A stretch of 64,000 bases of DNA from assembly GCF_002776525.5 (NCBI RefSeq), contig NC_045443.1, forward strand, positions 38,528,531 to 38,592,530. The letters run 5' to 3'. The notes beneath the pieces were generated by a model. The model saw only the letters and a list, made by a program, of their open reading frames with translations. It had not been told where the DNA came from and did not search any database. This stretch comes from Piliocolobus tephrosceles. Lineage: Eukaryota > Chordata > Mammalia > Primates > Cercopithecidae. Within the stretch, counting starts at the first letter, position 1; every line of letters begins with the position of its first letter. The position numbers and the translations under genes were made by a program. This document shows positions 11,293 through 21,366 of the stretch, piece after piece.

Positions 11293-11998
11293 GGTATGCA
11301 ATAGTGATAGATTTGTAGCGCTTCTGCTTGCATTAAATATTATGAATATAGCTACTGTCAAGATAAGATAGATAATTAGGTTTTGGGTAGTAATGTTTGG
11401 GTTATATGTTAAGATTGCAATCATTCAGCCCATGTGAGCAATTGATGAATAGGCTAACATTTTTTGCAGTTGTGTTTGGTTGAGTCCTCAGCCCCCTACT
11501 GGAATAGATAATGTCGCAATTGCTACTAAAATGTTTAGGTCTGTTGAGAAGAAAATTTGAAATATAATGGAGATAGGTGCTAGTTTTTGTCATGTAAGAA
11601 GACATGTAAGAAGGATTATACCAGATGTTAGTGAAATTCCTTGGGTTACTTCTGGGACCAAAAAGTGGAAGGGAGATATGCCTAATTTTATTGTTAAGGC
11701 TATTACTATTATTAAAGATGCCACTTGATTGATTGAGTTTATGATTATTCATTGTCTGGAGTACAGTATATCAGTAATAGCACCTGTTACGAGGATTATG
11801 GATGCAGTTTCTTGTGTAAGAAAATATTTGGTAGCTGCTTCTATGGAGTGGGGGCTTGCTTTTTTATAGAATCGGGATAATAGCTAGTATATTTATTTCT
11901 ATATCCATTCAGCTGAGAAGTCAGTGTGAACCTATTTTTGTGATGACACTTCCTGTAAAGATAGTGAAAGAGATGATAAGTTGGGTTACAGGGTGGAT
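11293..11998 (-). pseudogene. MT-ND2 (NUMT): ND2 pseudogene (mitochondrial origin, 3' end missing)
   Basis: Read on the minus strand, it starts just after the tRNA-Met relic (near 11998) and continues to about residue 230 of ND2 at 11293. Recognisable stretches include tttcttacacaagaaactgc and atctatcttatcttgacag. ND2 is a membrane subunit of respiratory complex I. In the nucleus it would use the wrong genetic code and lacks its C-terminal third. It holds indels, so it is not functional. Confidence 0.88.
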
Positions 11999-12068
11999 TA
12001 GTGTGAGAAAGGGTATAAACCAAGATTTTTGGGGTATGGACCCTATAACTTATTTAGCTGACCTAACT
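11999..12068 (-). pseudogene. MT-TM (NUMT): Mitochondrial tRNA-Met relic
   Basis: The minus strand reads agttaggtcagctaaataag at the 5' end, then the anticodon region ggtccataccccaaaaatc and a 3' half ending in accctttctcacacta. This matches the mammalian mitochondrial tRNA-Met layout. Its position between ND2 and tRNA-Gln agrees. As a nuclear copy without mitochondrial processing it is presumed inert. Confidence 0.85.
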
Positions 12069-12069
12069 A

Positions 12070-12141
12070 TAGGATATGATGTATTAGGTAGCATGGAGAA
12101 GTTTTGATTCTCAGGAATAGATTCAACTCCTATAATTCTAG
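12070..12141 (+). pseudogene. MT-TQ (NUMT): Mitochondrial tRNA-Gln relic
   Basis: The plus strand reads from taggatatgatgtattagg through the anticodon arm gaagttttgattctcagg to ataattctag. This is the light-strand-encoded mitochondrial tRNA-Gln, hence its opposite orientation to the neighbours. It overlaps the end of the tRNA-Ile relic by three bases, as in mtDNA. Confidence 0.85.
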
Positions 12142-12207
12142 AAATAAGAGGGTTTAAACCTCTATTATTTACTCTATCAGAGCAACTCTTTTATCAGACA
12201 TATTTCT
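12139..12207 (-). pseudogene. MT-TI (NUMT): Mitochondrial tRNA-Ile relic
   Basis: The minus strand starts agaaatatgtctgataaaag and ends ggtttaaaccctcttatttct-like. The anticodon stem region tactctatcagagc (plus strand) is preserved. It directly follows the ND1 relic, as in mtDNA. Confidence 0.85.
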
Positions 12208-13267
12208 TACATTTGAGGTGGAATACTAGATGTTAGGATGGACATAGAGATATGTTGTTTGCAAAGTGCTAGTGAGTGATGAGAAGTTTTTTCATAGATA
12301 TATGAGCTGATCATAATGAAATCGAGGGTATAATGCTGGAATTCATAAAAAGAGGGTCATTAAAAGGAGGGTTTTGGTGACACAATTTATGGCATAGAGT
12401 TCTGGTATGTAAATATTGTGTAATGCTCCTAGGAAGATACTAGTAATTAGGGCATTCATTGTAATGATATCTATATATTTTTCTATAAAGAACAGGGCAA
12501 ATGTACCTTAAGTGTATTCAACATTAAATCCTAAGACTAGTTCCCCTTCTATTAGGTCATATGGGGCTTGGTTAGTCTCTGCTAGTGTGGAGATGAATCA
12601 TATTATAGCTAGAGGTCATGATGGTATGAGTAGCCAAATAAACTCTTGTGTTGTGATGAGTGTGGGTAAATTAAATGAGTCACTTATCAAAAGAACTGAC
12701 AGGAGGATAATAGCTAGGATAATGTCATATGAAGTTGTTTGGACTACTACTGGTAGTGCACCAAATAGTGCAAATTTTGAATTGAATGCTCATCCTGATC
12801 CTAAGATAGAGTAGACAGCAAGGCTTGATATAGCTAGTATAAATAAGGGACCTATATTAAGATGATTGAACCTGGGAGGTTCTGGACAACTAACTTAAAA
12901 TAGAACTGTCGTAAAACAAATGGTTACATAACTTTGTAAACTACTAAACTATGAATACTAAACTACTAAAATATGAATACTTCAAAAGATAGAAATGGCC
13001 TCCTTCTTCATACGCATCCAGCGTATGCAACTTATGTAGCATGTACCTATTTAGGGGGTATGGTATGGGAAGGGGGATTCATACAAAGAGTGCAATAGGT
13101 CAGGCTAGAGTTGGAGCAATAATATATGGGGAATGGCAGATGCTAATGGTCATAGTGGTTCTTTAATAAAAAGTTGTATTGCATCTGCAAAGGGTTGAAG
13201 TAGTCTGTACTGACCTACAATGTTAGGTCCTTTGCAGAGTATTATATAACCTAAAATTTTTCTTTCA
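12208..13267 (-). pseudogene. MT-ND1 (NUMT): ND1 pseudogene, interrupted
   Basis: Read on the minus strand, the relic begins at about codon 25 near 13267 (gaaagaaaaattttagg) and reaches the C-terminal end at 12208. Conserved ND1 stretches are seen at 12720-12750 (tctcatatgaagt-type) and 12580-12640. The coding sequence breaks at 12877-13053, where foreign DNA is inserted between flanks that are adjacent in mtDNA apart from a shared run of G bases. ND1 is a core complex I subunit; this copy is dead. Confidence 0.9.
12877..13053. repeat. Foreign insert in the NUMT; copy A of a dispersed duplication
   Basis: Bases 12879-13022 match 14604-14725 with one substitution. Copy A is longer by 22 bases because a 22-base unit is tandemly duplicated (aaactactaaa recurs at 12938 and 12960). 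The last ~31 bases (13023-13053) match neither mtDNA nor copy B. The segment catacgc-atcca-gcgtatg near 13013-13027 is a perfect inverted repeat at the junction. Both insert edges lie in a G run (12874-12876 and 13054-13058). Confidence 0.9.
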
Positions 13268-13345
13268 ATTTATTTGAATGAAATAAATAAATTATTTTCA
13301 TTTCATTTTCCATGAACTTTTTGAAATCCCTTTATATAATCTACA

Positions 13346-15331
13346 TTTTTGTCAGTTCTGAAATTCGATGTTGATTTTCCCAGGAGATTTCCATTACATT
13401 TGTTTTGTAACTTTACTGCAGTGTCAAGCACACTCTCTTCCCAACAATTGCAAAGTACAAAAAAAAAACACACAATAAATATTTGCTGTTTATGGTTAAT
13501 AGCTTCACTTTAGGGTGAATAGCTTCTAGGATGCCAATTAAGGTTCTTAAAATAATCAAGTCTAATATTACTTCTGTGTATTCATAAATGTTGCATTTAT
13601 TTAAGTCACAAAATTATGAGAGAAGAGACTGTTCATTGATTTGTTCACTTATAGCAGGTTGATGGTGAAGTACATAGTTCTGTTTTAATGTTGCAACATA
13701 TTGATATGAATGCACATATTGCCTATCTCTTCACCCATGCCTTTGAGCATAGATCAAATGGCATCAAATCCATGAATCGTTCTCCCTCTCCCCTACATGG
13801 TCCTTTTGAAGCCAGTGCAAGGTAGACCTGTTTCTGCATGACTTTTCAGTTCCATTTCAACAGCCCTGCTTGAAAATCCAGTTACTATGGTGATATGTAC
13901 CACTGCAAATAATCTCCTCCTCAGCAACTGAAGTTGTACCCTTCTCAGTAAAAGTGGATCTATGGCTTAATGGTTCAGCAAAAGGCCGACAGATCTATGG
14001 TCTTATTTCCAACTGAGAGGTTTTTAATAAGTAGTTTGAGCTCCTGGAATCTGAGAAGACTAAACAGCTTCTGTCTAAATTTAGCAGGGTCAATCTTAAA
14101 GGACATTTCCTGGACAGATCAAATACTATATTCATTGGAATATGCTATATCAGCATGCTGCCATTTGACCCTTTTCTGACGCAGGAGAAAAAAAACAGGC
14201 TGTCCCCTGAGTCTTCCAAAAGAAAAGAAAACTGACATCCATGGAATAGACACCCCTCCCCAGTGTGATTTTCCCGTCAAAGGCCCCCATCAGTCCAGCC
14301 CCAACTCAGCCAGGTGCTCCCCCAGCAGGACTCCCACCACCACTTCGAGGCTGTGGTTCTAGCTCTTACTCTCTGAAAAGGTAGGGCCAGTGGCAGGAGG
14401 GCAGATTTTCTATCACTGCTGAGATGCGATCTTCTTGGCATTCTGCTGGCATTTCCAAACACATTTTCCTTAAATAAATATTGGTCTAGACAAGGATTAG
14501 GTTCAGTAACAGCATGTTTCAGGGCTATATAGGATTGGAGTTGATTTGCCACATTAATATCCTCTGTGTTCTATTTATATGACAAAACCATAATACATTC
14601 TCAGTTCTGGACAACTAACTTAAAATAGAACTGTCGTAAAACAAATGGTTACATAACTTTGTAAACTACTAAAATATGAATACTTCAAAAGATAGAAATG
14701 GCCTCCTTTTTCATACGCATCCAGCCTTCCTAGCATAATAACAGGCATGATGCTTAGTAGTGTTTTGGGGTGAACGAGTGGGTAAGACGTTAATAAATTT
14801 AATTCAAAAGTCTTCCGATATGGGAACATTTTAAAATATGTGGTACTTATTTATCACAGTTCATCTGCAGCTGTTTTTAGGAGAGATGTTTCCAAAGCCT
14901 AGGTGTAACTACTGGTCAAGCCCTCCCATAAAGGTACTAACAAATAAGGAAAACAAGAAAGCTATGCATTAATAAAGTGAACCAGTAAAAATTATTATTA
15001 CAGTCTCAGACTGCAAATTAACAGGGTCACAGTCTGTAAGTAAGAACATCTGATGACATAAGCAGTAACATCCTAAATTAATATCTGCTCTGGGGTAACT
15101 ACACAGCTTGAGGCAAAATGCAGCCTGCTGGCAATTCTCTAGTGCGCACCGTTAGTGATAAGGCTGAATCAGCAAATATTTTTATCATTAGATGATCATT
15201 CTATGTTGGAGACTATGATTTTAATTGTGATCTCTATTTATAATTACTAATCAAAATGTCATGAACCAAATAACTATCTCTTAATAATATGTCACTATAG
15301 TCTTCACTCTGATAAAAGATTTAACCCTTGG

Positions 15332-15335
<4 letters not shown>
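13346..15335. other. Unassigned sequence containing duplication copy B
   Basis: Apart from 14604-14725, I recognise no repeat or gene here. The C-rich part near 14240-14340 gives a 91-codon antisense frame without motifs. Confidence 0.45.
14604..14725 (+). repeat. Copy B of the dispersed duplication
   Basis: From gttctggacaactaac to tacgcatccagc, it is the 122-base counterpart of the insert in the NUMT (one mismatch, c versus t in cctccttytt). It has continuous non-mitochondrial flanks on both sides, so it is the likelier donor. Confidence 0.9.
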
Positions 15336-15382
<47 letters not shown>

Positions 15383-15454
15383 TGGCCAGAAAGTCTCAGT
15401 CAGGTTGTGTGTGTGTGTGTGTGTGTGTGAGGTTGGCCAGAAAGTCTCAGTCAG
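15336..15454. repeat. (TG)n microsatellite with a 51-base tandem duplication
   Basis: A TG run at 15336-15378 is followed by aggttggccagaaagtctca (15379 onward), a second TG run at 15405-15428, and the same unique block again at 15430-15454. The period is 51 bases and the two unique blocks are identical over 25 bases. Confidence 0.95.
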
Positions 15455-16479
15455 CCATGAGTCATTGTTTATTTGAAACCTTTCCTTGATAGCTAAGTTG
15501 TAACTCCAGATCAAAATGCTGAGAAACTCGTTACCTAAGCTCAGTGACCATTTTCCTGCCTCATTTAGAGATGATCAGAGTTTCTTTTAATCTAACTTAA
15601 AAAAAAAGTTACTGAATATCAAATTCATGAATTGTATTGTTTTCCATCAAATCATTTTGCAAAACATTTTAAAAATAGGCTTCTAAAGCACAGAGTTAAC
15701 TTGATTTTTCTCCTTCCTTAGATCCCCAAGGAGCCTACCGTTCTAGTTTTCTTTCTTTTTTCTCTTTGCTGTCTCTTGCTGACGTTGCTTTTCCTCTAGT
15801 TTCATAAATATAAGTGTTACTTAATGCTCTGTCATAGAGCTCAGTTCTCCACATTTTTCCGTGTGATCTCAACAACTTCTCACCTCTTCCACCATAGTGC
15901 TGTGGACGTGACTCCCCAAATCTGCATCTCACCCTATATTCTCTTCTAAGCTCCAGGCCTGCCAGCTAGAAATCTCTATTCAAACACTATAAACAATATG
16001 TATCTGTTTCATAAAATACTCTGAACAATACGTGTCTGTTTCTCCCGTCTTGCCCTCAAACAATCTCCTCCTGACATTTCTTCACATTATATAATACCTC
16101 TTTTAGGTGCCATAGTCCCAAATCTCAGAATTATTTTTCATTCCTTCCCCTCCTTGTATCCCACATCAAATTAGTTCCATCCTTCAGGTTATTTCTGGAT
16201 TTTCCTATTTTTTTTCTTCCTGGTCTTTTCTAGTCCAGCTGTCATAATTTTAATTCTCATCACCTTCCACTTACTATATTAATGTGACTGGTCACCGAAT
16301 TCCTCACTCCAGTTAAGCAAACTAGCACTTCCTAAAGTGACTGATGCGCTTAATATATGACATCATATACAGCATTGAATTTTTAAGTTTTTCCACCAGT
16401 TGTAAATGTGTATGTATGTGTACATCTCTATTTAAACCATCTGGCTGTTTAAAGTTTTCGTGTCATTTATTCCAGTAAC
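15455..16479. other. Unassigned non-coding sequence
   Basis: Pyrimidine-rich around 15900-16260. No gene or repeat recognised. Confidence 0.4.
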
Positions 16480-16625
16480 TGGAACTTTCATATATTGCTG
16501 GTGAGAATATAAAATAGTATAACCAGTTTGAAAAGCTGCTTCATAGTTTCTTACAAAGTTAGATGTATAACCTATCGTATGTCTCAGCCATTCCATTCCT
16601 GGTATTTACTTAGAAGAAATGTTTT
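16480..16625 (+). mobile_element. Short L1M ORF2 fragment
   Basis: The run ggaactttcatatattgctg, gtgagaatataaaatag, cagtttgaaaagctgcttc and cattcctggtatttacttag matches late L1 ORF2 DNA in plus orientation. It is diverged and without visible target duplications. Confidence 0.6.
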
Positions 16626-16844
16626 AAGTCATTTTGCTAGTCACTCTAAAGCATCAAATTAACCAGTCATTAAACCAGTGTTTTTCAACACATAACAAAG
16701 ATGCATGCATACACTTTTGTAATGTTTCACAGCTTTTAAAATCAAGCATTTTAAAGTTCTTAGAAGACAAACAGAACTCAGAGGATGGCATGTTTGAGGA
16801 AAACGGATCCCATCCTCTCTAATTACATTAAAGAAACAGGTAGG

Positions 16845-17515
16845 ACAATTTTTTAAGTGTACAATACATACAGATTGCTAACCACAGGCACATTGAACAA
16901 CTGATCTCTAGAACTTATTTTGCATAACTTTATACCCATTGAACAGCAACTGCCTCTTTCCCCTTACATCATCCCTTGGCAAGCACCATTCTACTTTCTA
17001 AATCTATGAGATTGACTATTTTAGATAACCTATGTAAGTAGAATCAATCATAGCTTTTCCTTCTGTGACTGGCTTATTTCAGTTAGTGTAATGTCCTTCA
17101 TGTTTATCCATGTCATAGCATATGGATGGATTTCATCCATGCTGTAGCATAGGAAAGATTTTCTTGTCTTTTGAGACTGAATAATATTCCATATTGTCTT
17201 TATCCATTTATCCATTGATGGACCTTTAGGTTGTTCCCATACCTCGGCTATCGTGCATAAGGCTATAATGAGCACAGGAGTGCATATATCTCTTGAGATC
17301 TTGATTTCAAGTCTTTTAGATATATACCTCGAAGTGGAAGTGCTGAATCATAAGAAAATTCTATTTTTAATTTTGCTGTTTCCCATAAGAACTGCTGAAT
17401 TTTACCTTCTTTCCAATAGTGCATGCAAGGTTCCCAATTTCTCCACAGCCTTGCCAAAACTTACCTTTTTTTTCACGGGGTGGGGAGGTAATAGCCATCC
17501 TAACATCACCTTCAT
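16845..17515 (-). mobile_element. L1M 3'-end copy
   Basis: Minus-strand L1: the 3'UTR is at 16845-17030 (gattgactattttagataac) and late ORF2 at 17050-17510 (ttgatggacctttaggttg on the plus strand). An antisense frame of 75 codons at 17048-17275 is part of decayed ORF2. It is 5'-truncated. Confidence 0.8.
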
Positions 17516-17884
17516 TTTCTAAACAGCTTTAATGAGGTATAATTTACACCATAAAATTCAACCATTATAAATATAAAATTCAATTTTAGTAAATTTATGG
17601 AATTGTGCAACAATTCTAAAATCCAGTTTTGAACACTTCCATCACTCCAAAAGCGCCATCATTCTTTATTACAGTTAATCCGTGTCCAAACCCTAGTCCT
17701 AGGCAACAACTGATCTGCTTTCTTTACAAATTTGCCCTTTCTTTACAGCTTATAAAAATGAAATTCCACAATATATAATCTTTTTTATCTGTCTTCCTTC
17801 ACAGAGCATAATGTTTTTGAGATTACTCCTTATTGAAGTAGACGTAGTTCATGCCCTATGCCCTTTAACTGCAGGATATTATTT

Positions 17885-18210
17885 ATCTCTTTTTTTCTTT
17901 TTCTTTTTTATTTTTCTTTTTCTTTTTTGAGACAGAGTCTCACTCTGTCACCCAGGCTGGAGTGCAATGGTGCAATCTCAGCTCACTGCAACCTTTGCCC
18001 CCCAGGTTCAAGCGATTCTCCCTGCCTCAGTCTCCAGAGTAGCTGGGATTACAGGTGCCCACCACCATGCCCCGCTAATTTTTTGTATTTTTGATAGAGA
18101 TGGAGTTTTGCTATGTTGACCAGGCTGGTCTCGAACTCCTAACCTCAGGTGATCCACCTGCCTCGGCCTCCCAAAGTGCTGGGATTACAGGCGTGAGCCA
18201 CTGCACCTGG
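17885..18210 (-). mobile_element. Alu element
   Basis: Reverse-strand dimer with a mixed T-rich tail at 17889-17928. The target duplication ctgcaggatattattt (17869-17884) recurs with one change at 18211-18226. Confidence 0.96.
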
Positions 18211-18821
18211 CTGCAGAATATTATTTCATCATGTGCATATACCTTGTCTGATTTTTTTCACTCACTAGTTAATAAACGTTTGGGTTGTTTACAGTCTTCA
18301 GTTATTGTGAAGAATGTTCCCATGAACATTTCTGTACAGATCTTTGCAGATGTATGTTTTATTTCTCTTGTGCCTATTCTTAAGAGTGGTTGCCTTCATT
18401 TTTGATAAATATTTCTACTAAACAGAAAATTCTAGTTTGACAGGTTGTTCTTTTCTTTATTTTAATGATGCACTACAGTCTTCTAGCTTGTGTTCTTTCA
18501 CAGGAAAACTCTGCTGCCATTGTTTCTTTCTATGTAAAGTGCCCTTTTTCCTCTGGCTGCTTCTAAGATTCTCTCATTATAATTAGTTTTAAATTATTTG
18601 ATTATGAAGTATCAGGGTAGTTTTCTTCATGATCCTTGTGCTTCAGGTTTGGTGACCTTCCTTAATCAGTCAGTTTACCTTTTAATCAAATTTGAACATT
18701 TCTGGCCATTATTCTTCAAAAATTTTTGGCCATATCTGTCTCTTGCATCTCCTTCATGTACTCAAAATACATGTCTATGTGACTGCTTAAGGTTCTCTCA
18801 AGCTCATCACTAATGGTCTGT

Positions 18822-18822
<1 letters not shown>

Positions 18823-18864
<42 letters not shown>

Positions 18865-19146
18865 TTTTCAGACAGAGCCTCACTCTTTTGCCAGACTGGA
18901 GTGCAATGGCACGATCTCGGCCCACTGCAACCTCCACCTCCCAGGTTCAAGCGATTCTCCTGCCTCAGCCTCCCAGGTAGCTGGGACTACAGGTGCCCAC
19001 CACCACACCCAACTAATTTTTGTATTTTTAGTAGAGAATGGTTTCACCATGTTGGCCAGTACAGTCTCAATCTCTTGACCTTATGATCTGCCCGTGTCGG
19101 CCTCCCAACGTGCTGGGATTACAGGTGTGAGCTGCCACTCTTAGAC
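18823..19146 (-). mobile_element. Alu element with a (TTTA)n tail
   Basis: The tail has become a (TTTA)n run of about 46 bases (18821-18866), read as (TAAA)n on the element strand. The Alu body follows to about 19146. The duplication ggtctgtt (18815-18822) versus agtctgtt (19147-19154) marks the insertion into the L1M. Confidence 0.93.
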
Positions 19147-19712
19147 AGTCTGTTCAAATTTTTTTAGTCTTTTTTCTCTCTGTGTTTTATTTTGGATAGT
19201 TTCTGTTGCCATTTCTTCAAGTTCACTAATATTTCCTTCTTGAAGGTTTAATCTGCCACTTATTCCATCCATGTATATTTCATCTCACACATAGCTTTCA
19301 TCTATAAAATTTTGAGTCTGTTTTTTATGTCCTGTGTCTCAACATGTGTTAAATCTTTCCACTAGTTTCTTGAATGTATGAAACACAGAATTCTTTTTAA
19401 TAGCCTCCGTTATCTTTCATTTCTGGAACAGACTGATTGACTGATTTTTCACCTAATTATGGGCTATATATTTCTGGTTCTGTGCAACCCTAGCAACTTT
19501 TTATTGCATTCTAGTCCTTGTAAATTCTACCTTTTGGAATGTTCCATGATGTCAGGGAATACATTTTTCCTATTTTCCATTTTTGTATCTAGCATAGTTG
19601 CTGACTCAGCAAAGACTAAACTATTTGTTGAATAAGGATCCTAAAAGAAAAGAATGAAACTCAGTTATCTATTTTCCTTCTATTTCTACTGGGGTAAAAA
19701 TTAGTATTTTTA

Positions 19713-21049
19713 ATGTAATTTTAACTTTTATTTTAAATTAAGGAGGTACATATGCAGGTTTGCTATGTGGGTATGTTGCATAATGTTGAGGTTTGAAGTA
19801 CGAAGGATCCATTCCATCACCCAGGTAGTAAGCAGAGTACACAATAAGCCGTTTTTCAATCCTTCTCACCTCCCACCCTCCCCACGCTAGCAGTGCCCAG
19901 TGTCTGTTATTCCTATCGTTATGGGTACTCAGTACCCAGTGTTTAGCTCCTATTTATAAGTGAGAACACGCAGTATCTGGTTTTATGTTTCTGCGTTAAT
20001 TCACTTAGGATAATGGCCTCCAGCTGCATCCATGTTGCTGCAAAGGACATTGTTTCTTTCTTCTATGGCTGTGTAGTATTCCATGTTGTATATGTACATT
20101 TTCTTTATCCAATGCACCACCAGTGGGCACCTGGGTTGACTTCAGGTCTTTGCTATTGTGAATAGTGCTATGAAGAACATCTGTCCTTTTGGTAGAACAA
20201 TATATTTTTCTTTGCGTATATACCCACTAATGGGATTGCTGGGTGGAATGGTAGTTCTGTTTCAAGTTCTTTAAAAAATTTCCAAACTGCTTTCTGTGGG
20301 GGCCGAACTAATCTGCATTCCCACCAACAGAGCATAAGCATTCCCCTGTCTCCACAGCCTCATCAGCATCTGTTAGTTTTGTTTTGAGACAGAACCTTGC
20401 TCTATTGCCCAGGCTGGAGTGCAGTGGTGCAATCTCAGCCCACTGCAACCTTTGCCTCCTGAGTTCAAGCAATTTTCCTGCCTCAGCCTCTCGAGTAGCT
20501 AGGATTACAGCTGTATGCCATCACACCTGGCTAATTTTTGTATTTTTTAGTACAGACGGGGATTCGCCATGTTGGCCAGGCTAGTCTTGAACTCCTGGCC
20601 TCAAGTGATCCACCTGCCTCAGCCTCTCAGAGTATTGGGATTACAGGCATGAGCCACTGCACCCAGCCACTCTGTTAGATTTTTACTTTTTAATAATAGC
20701 CATTCTGACTGATGTGAGATGGTATCTCATTGTGGTTTTGATTTGCATTTCTCTAATGATCAGTGATGTTGAGCTTTTATTCATATGATCATTGGCCACA
20801 TGTATGTCGTCTTTTGAGAAGTGTCTATTTGTGTCCTTTGCCTACTTTTTAATGGGGTTCTTTTTTTTCTTGTACATTTGTTTAAGTTCCTCATAGATGC
20901 GGGATATTAGACCTTTGTCAGATGCATAGCTGGCAAAAATTTTCTCCCATTCTGTAAGCTGTGTGTTTACTCTGCCGGTAGTTTCTTTTGCAGTGCAGAA
21001 GCTCTTTAGTTTAAATAGCCAGTGTCCAGAATGGCATTCCTTAGATTTT
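19713..21049 (-). mobile_element. 5'-truncated L1 (primate-age), internally deleted
   Basis: Minus-strand L1. The 3'UTR starts at 19740 (aaggaggtacatatgcagg) and late ORF2 continues to about 21020 (agaagctctttagtttaa). The sequence then skips about 85 consensus bases to gtgtccagaatggcattcc (21026 onward). An Alu (20381-20669) has entered it. A second Alu abuts its 5' end at 21050; see the entry for 21050-21349. Confidence 0.85.
20381..20669 (-). mobile_element. Alu element inside the L1
   Basis: Reverse-strand Alu from gttttgagacagaaccttgc to gcacccagccac. The duplication tctgttagtttt recurs as tctgttagattt at 20671. It interrupts late ORF2 of the surrounding L1. Confidence 0.95.
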
Positions 21050-21349
21050 GTTTGTTTGTTTTTAACAGATAGTATCTTGCTCTGTCCCCCAAGCTGGAGT
21101 GTGGTGGGGTGATTTAGCTCACTGCAACCTTAAACTTCTAGGCTCAAGTGATCCTCCTGCTTCAGCTTCTCTAATAGCTGGGAATAGGTACATGCCACTA
21201 CACCCGGCTTTTTTTTTTTTTAATTTTTTTGTAGAGATGGGGTTTTCTTTATTGCCACATTGTTCTCACAAACTCCTGGCTTCAAGCAATCTTCCCACCT
21301 CAGTCTCCCGAAGCGTTGGGATTACAGACATGAGTTACCACGCCCAGCC
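21050..21349 (-). mobile_element. Old (AluJ-like) Alu joined to the 5' end of the L1
   Basis: The Alu tail (read on the plus strand as gtttgtttgtttttaacaga) touches L1 ORF2 sequence directly. On its far side lies aaaattaatattttta (21350-21365), which matches aaaattagtattttta (19697-19712) on the far side of the L1 tail with one change. No separate duplication flanks the Alu. The arrangement suggests one Alu-L1 chimeric insertion. Confidence 0.8.
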
Positions 21350-21366
21350 AAAATTAATATTTTTAT

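Larger units (their letters stand above)
11293..13267 (-). other. NUMT: mitochondrial ND1-tRNA-ND2 block
   Basis: Reverse complement order is ND1, tRNA-Ile, tRNA-Gln (opposite strand), tRNA-Met, ND2, exactly as in vertebrate mtDNA. It starts about 25 codons into ND1 and ends roughly two thirds into ND2. Divergence from the human mtDNA that I remember is large, with many substitutions and indels, so the transfer is old. It entered the mariner element directly after the transposase stop codon. A ~177-base non-mitochondrial insert (12877-13053) interrupts the ND1 part. Confidence 0.93.
10350..13345 (+). mobile_element. Dead Tc1/mariner element, split by an Alu and a NUMT
   Basis: The right end, ttccatgaactttttgaaat with ccctttatata (about 13305-13340), and the left end near 10352 (tgcaagtgtttcaaaa) are roughly inverted copies, as expected for terminal repeats. 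Between them lie transposase remnants (10795-11292). An Alu (10476-10778) and the mitochondrial insert (11293-13267) separate the pieces. The family within the superfamily was not identified. Confidence 0.65.
17520..19600 (-). mobile_element. L1M (L1ME-like) copy, interrupted and internally deleted
   Basis: The 3' region (aatgaggtataatttacacc, then ccataaaattcaaccatt) is at 17525-17885 and late ORF2 at 18226-18405. From 18425 the sequence jumps to an old L1M 5' region (gctgcttctaagattctctc; attttggatagtttctgttg; cacctaattatgggctat), so most of ORF2 is missing or this is a HAL1-like form. Two Alus interrupt it (17885-18210 and 18823-19146). Confidence 0.65.

Noticed and set aside
11999..12207. 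Three tRNA genes
   Set aside because: They are recognisable tRNAs but mitochondrial, within a NUMT, and carry substitutions; they are listed as relics and not as working genes.
15379..15454. CRISPR-like spaced repeats
   Set aside because: There are only two units, in a eukaryotic microsatellite context; it is a simple tandem duplication.
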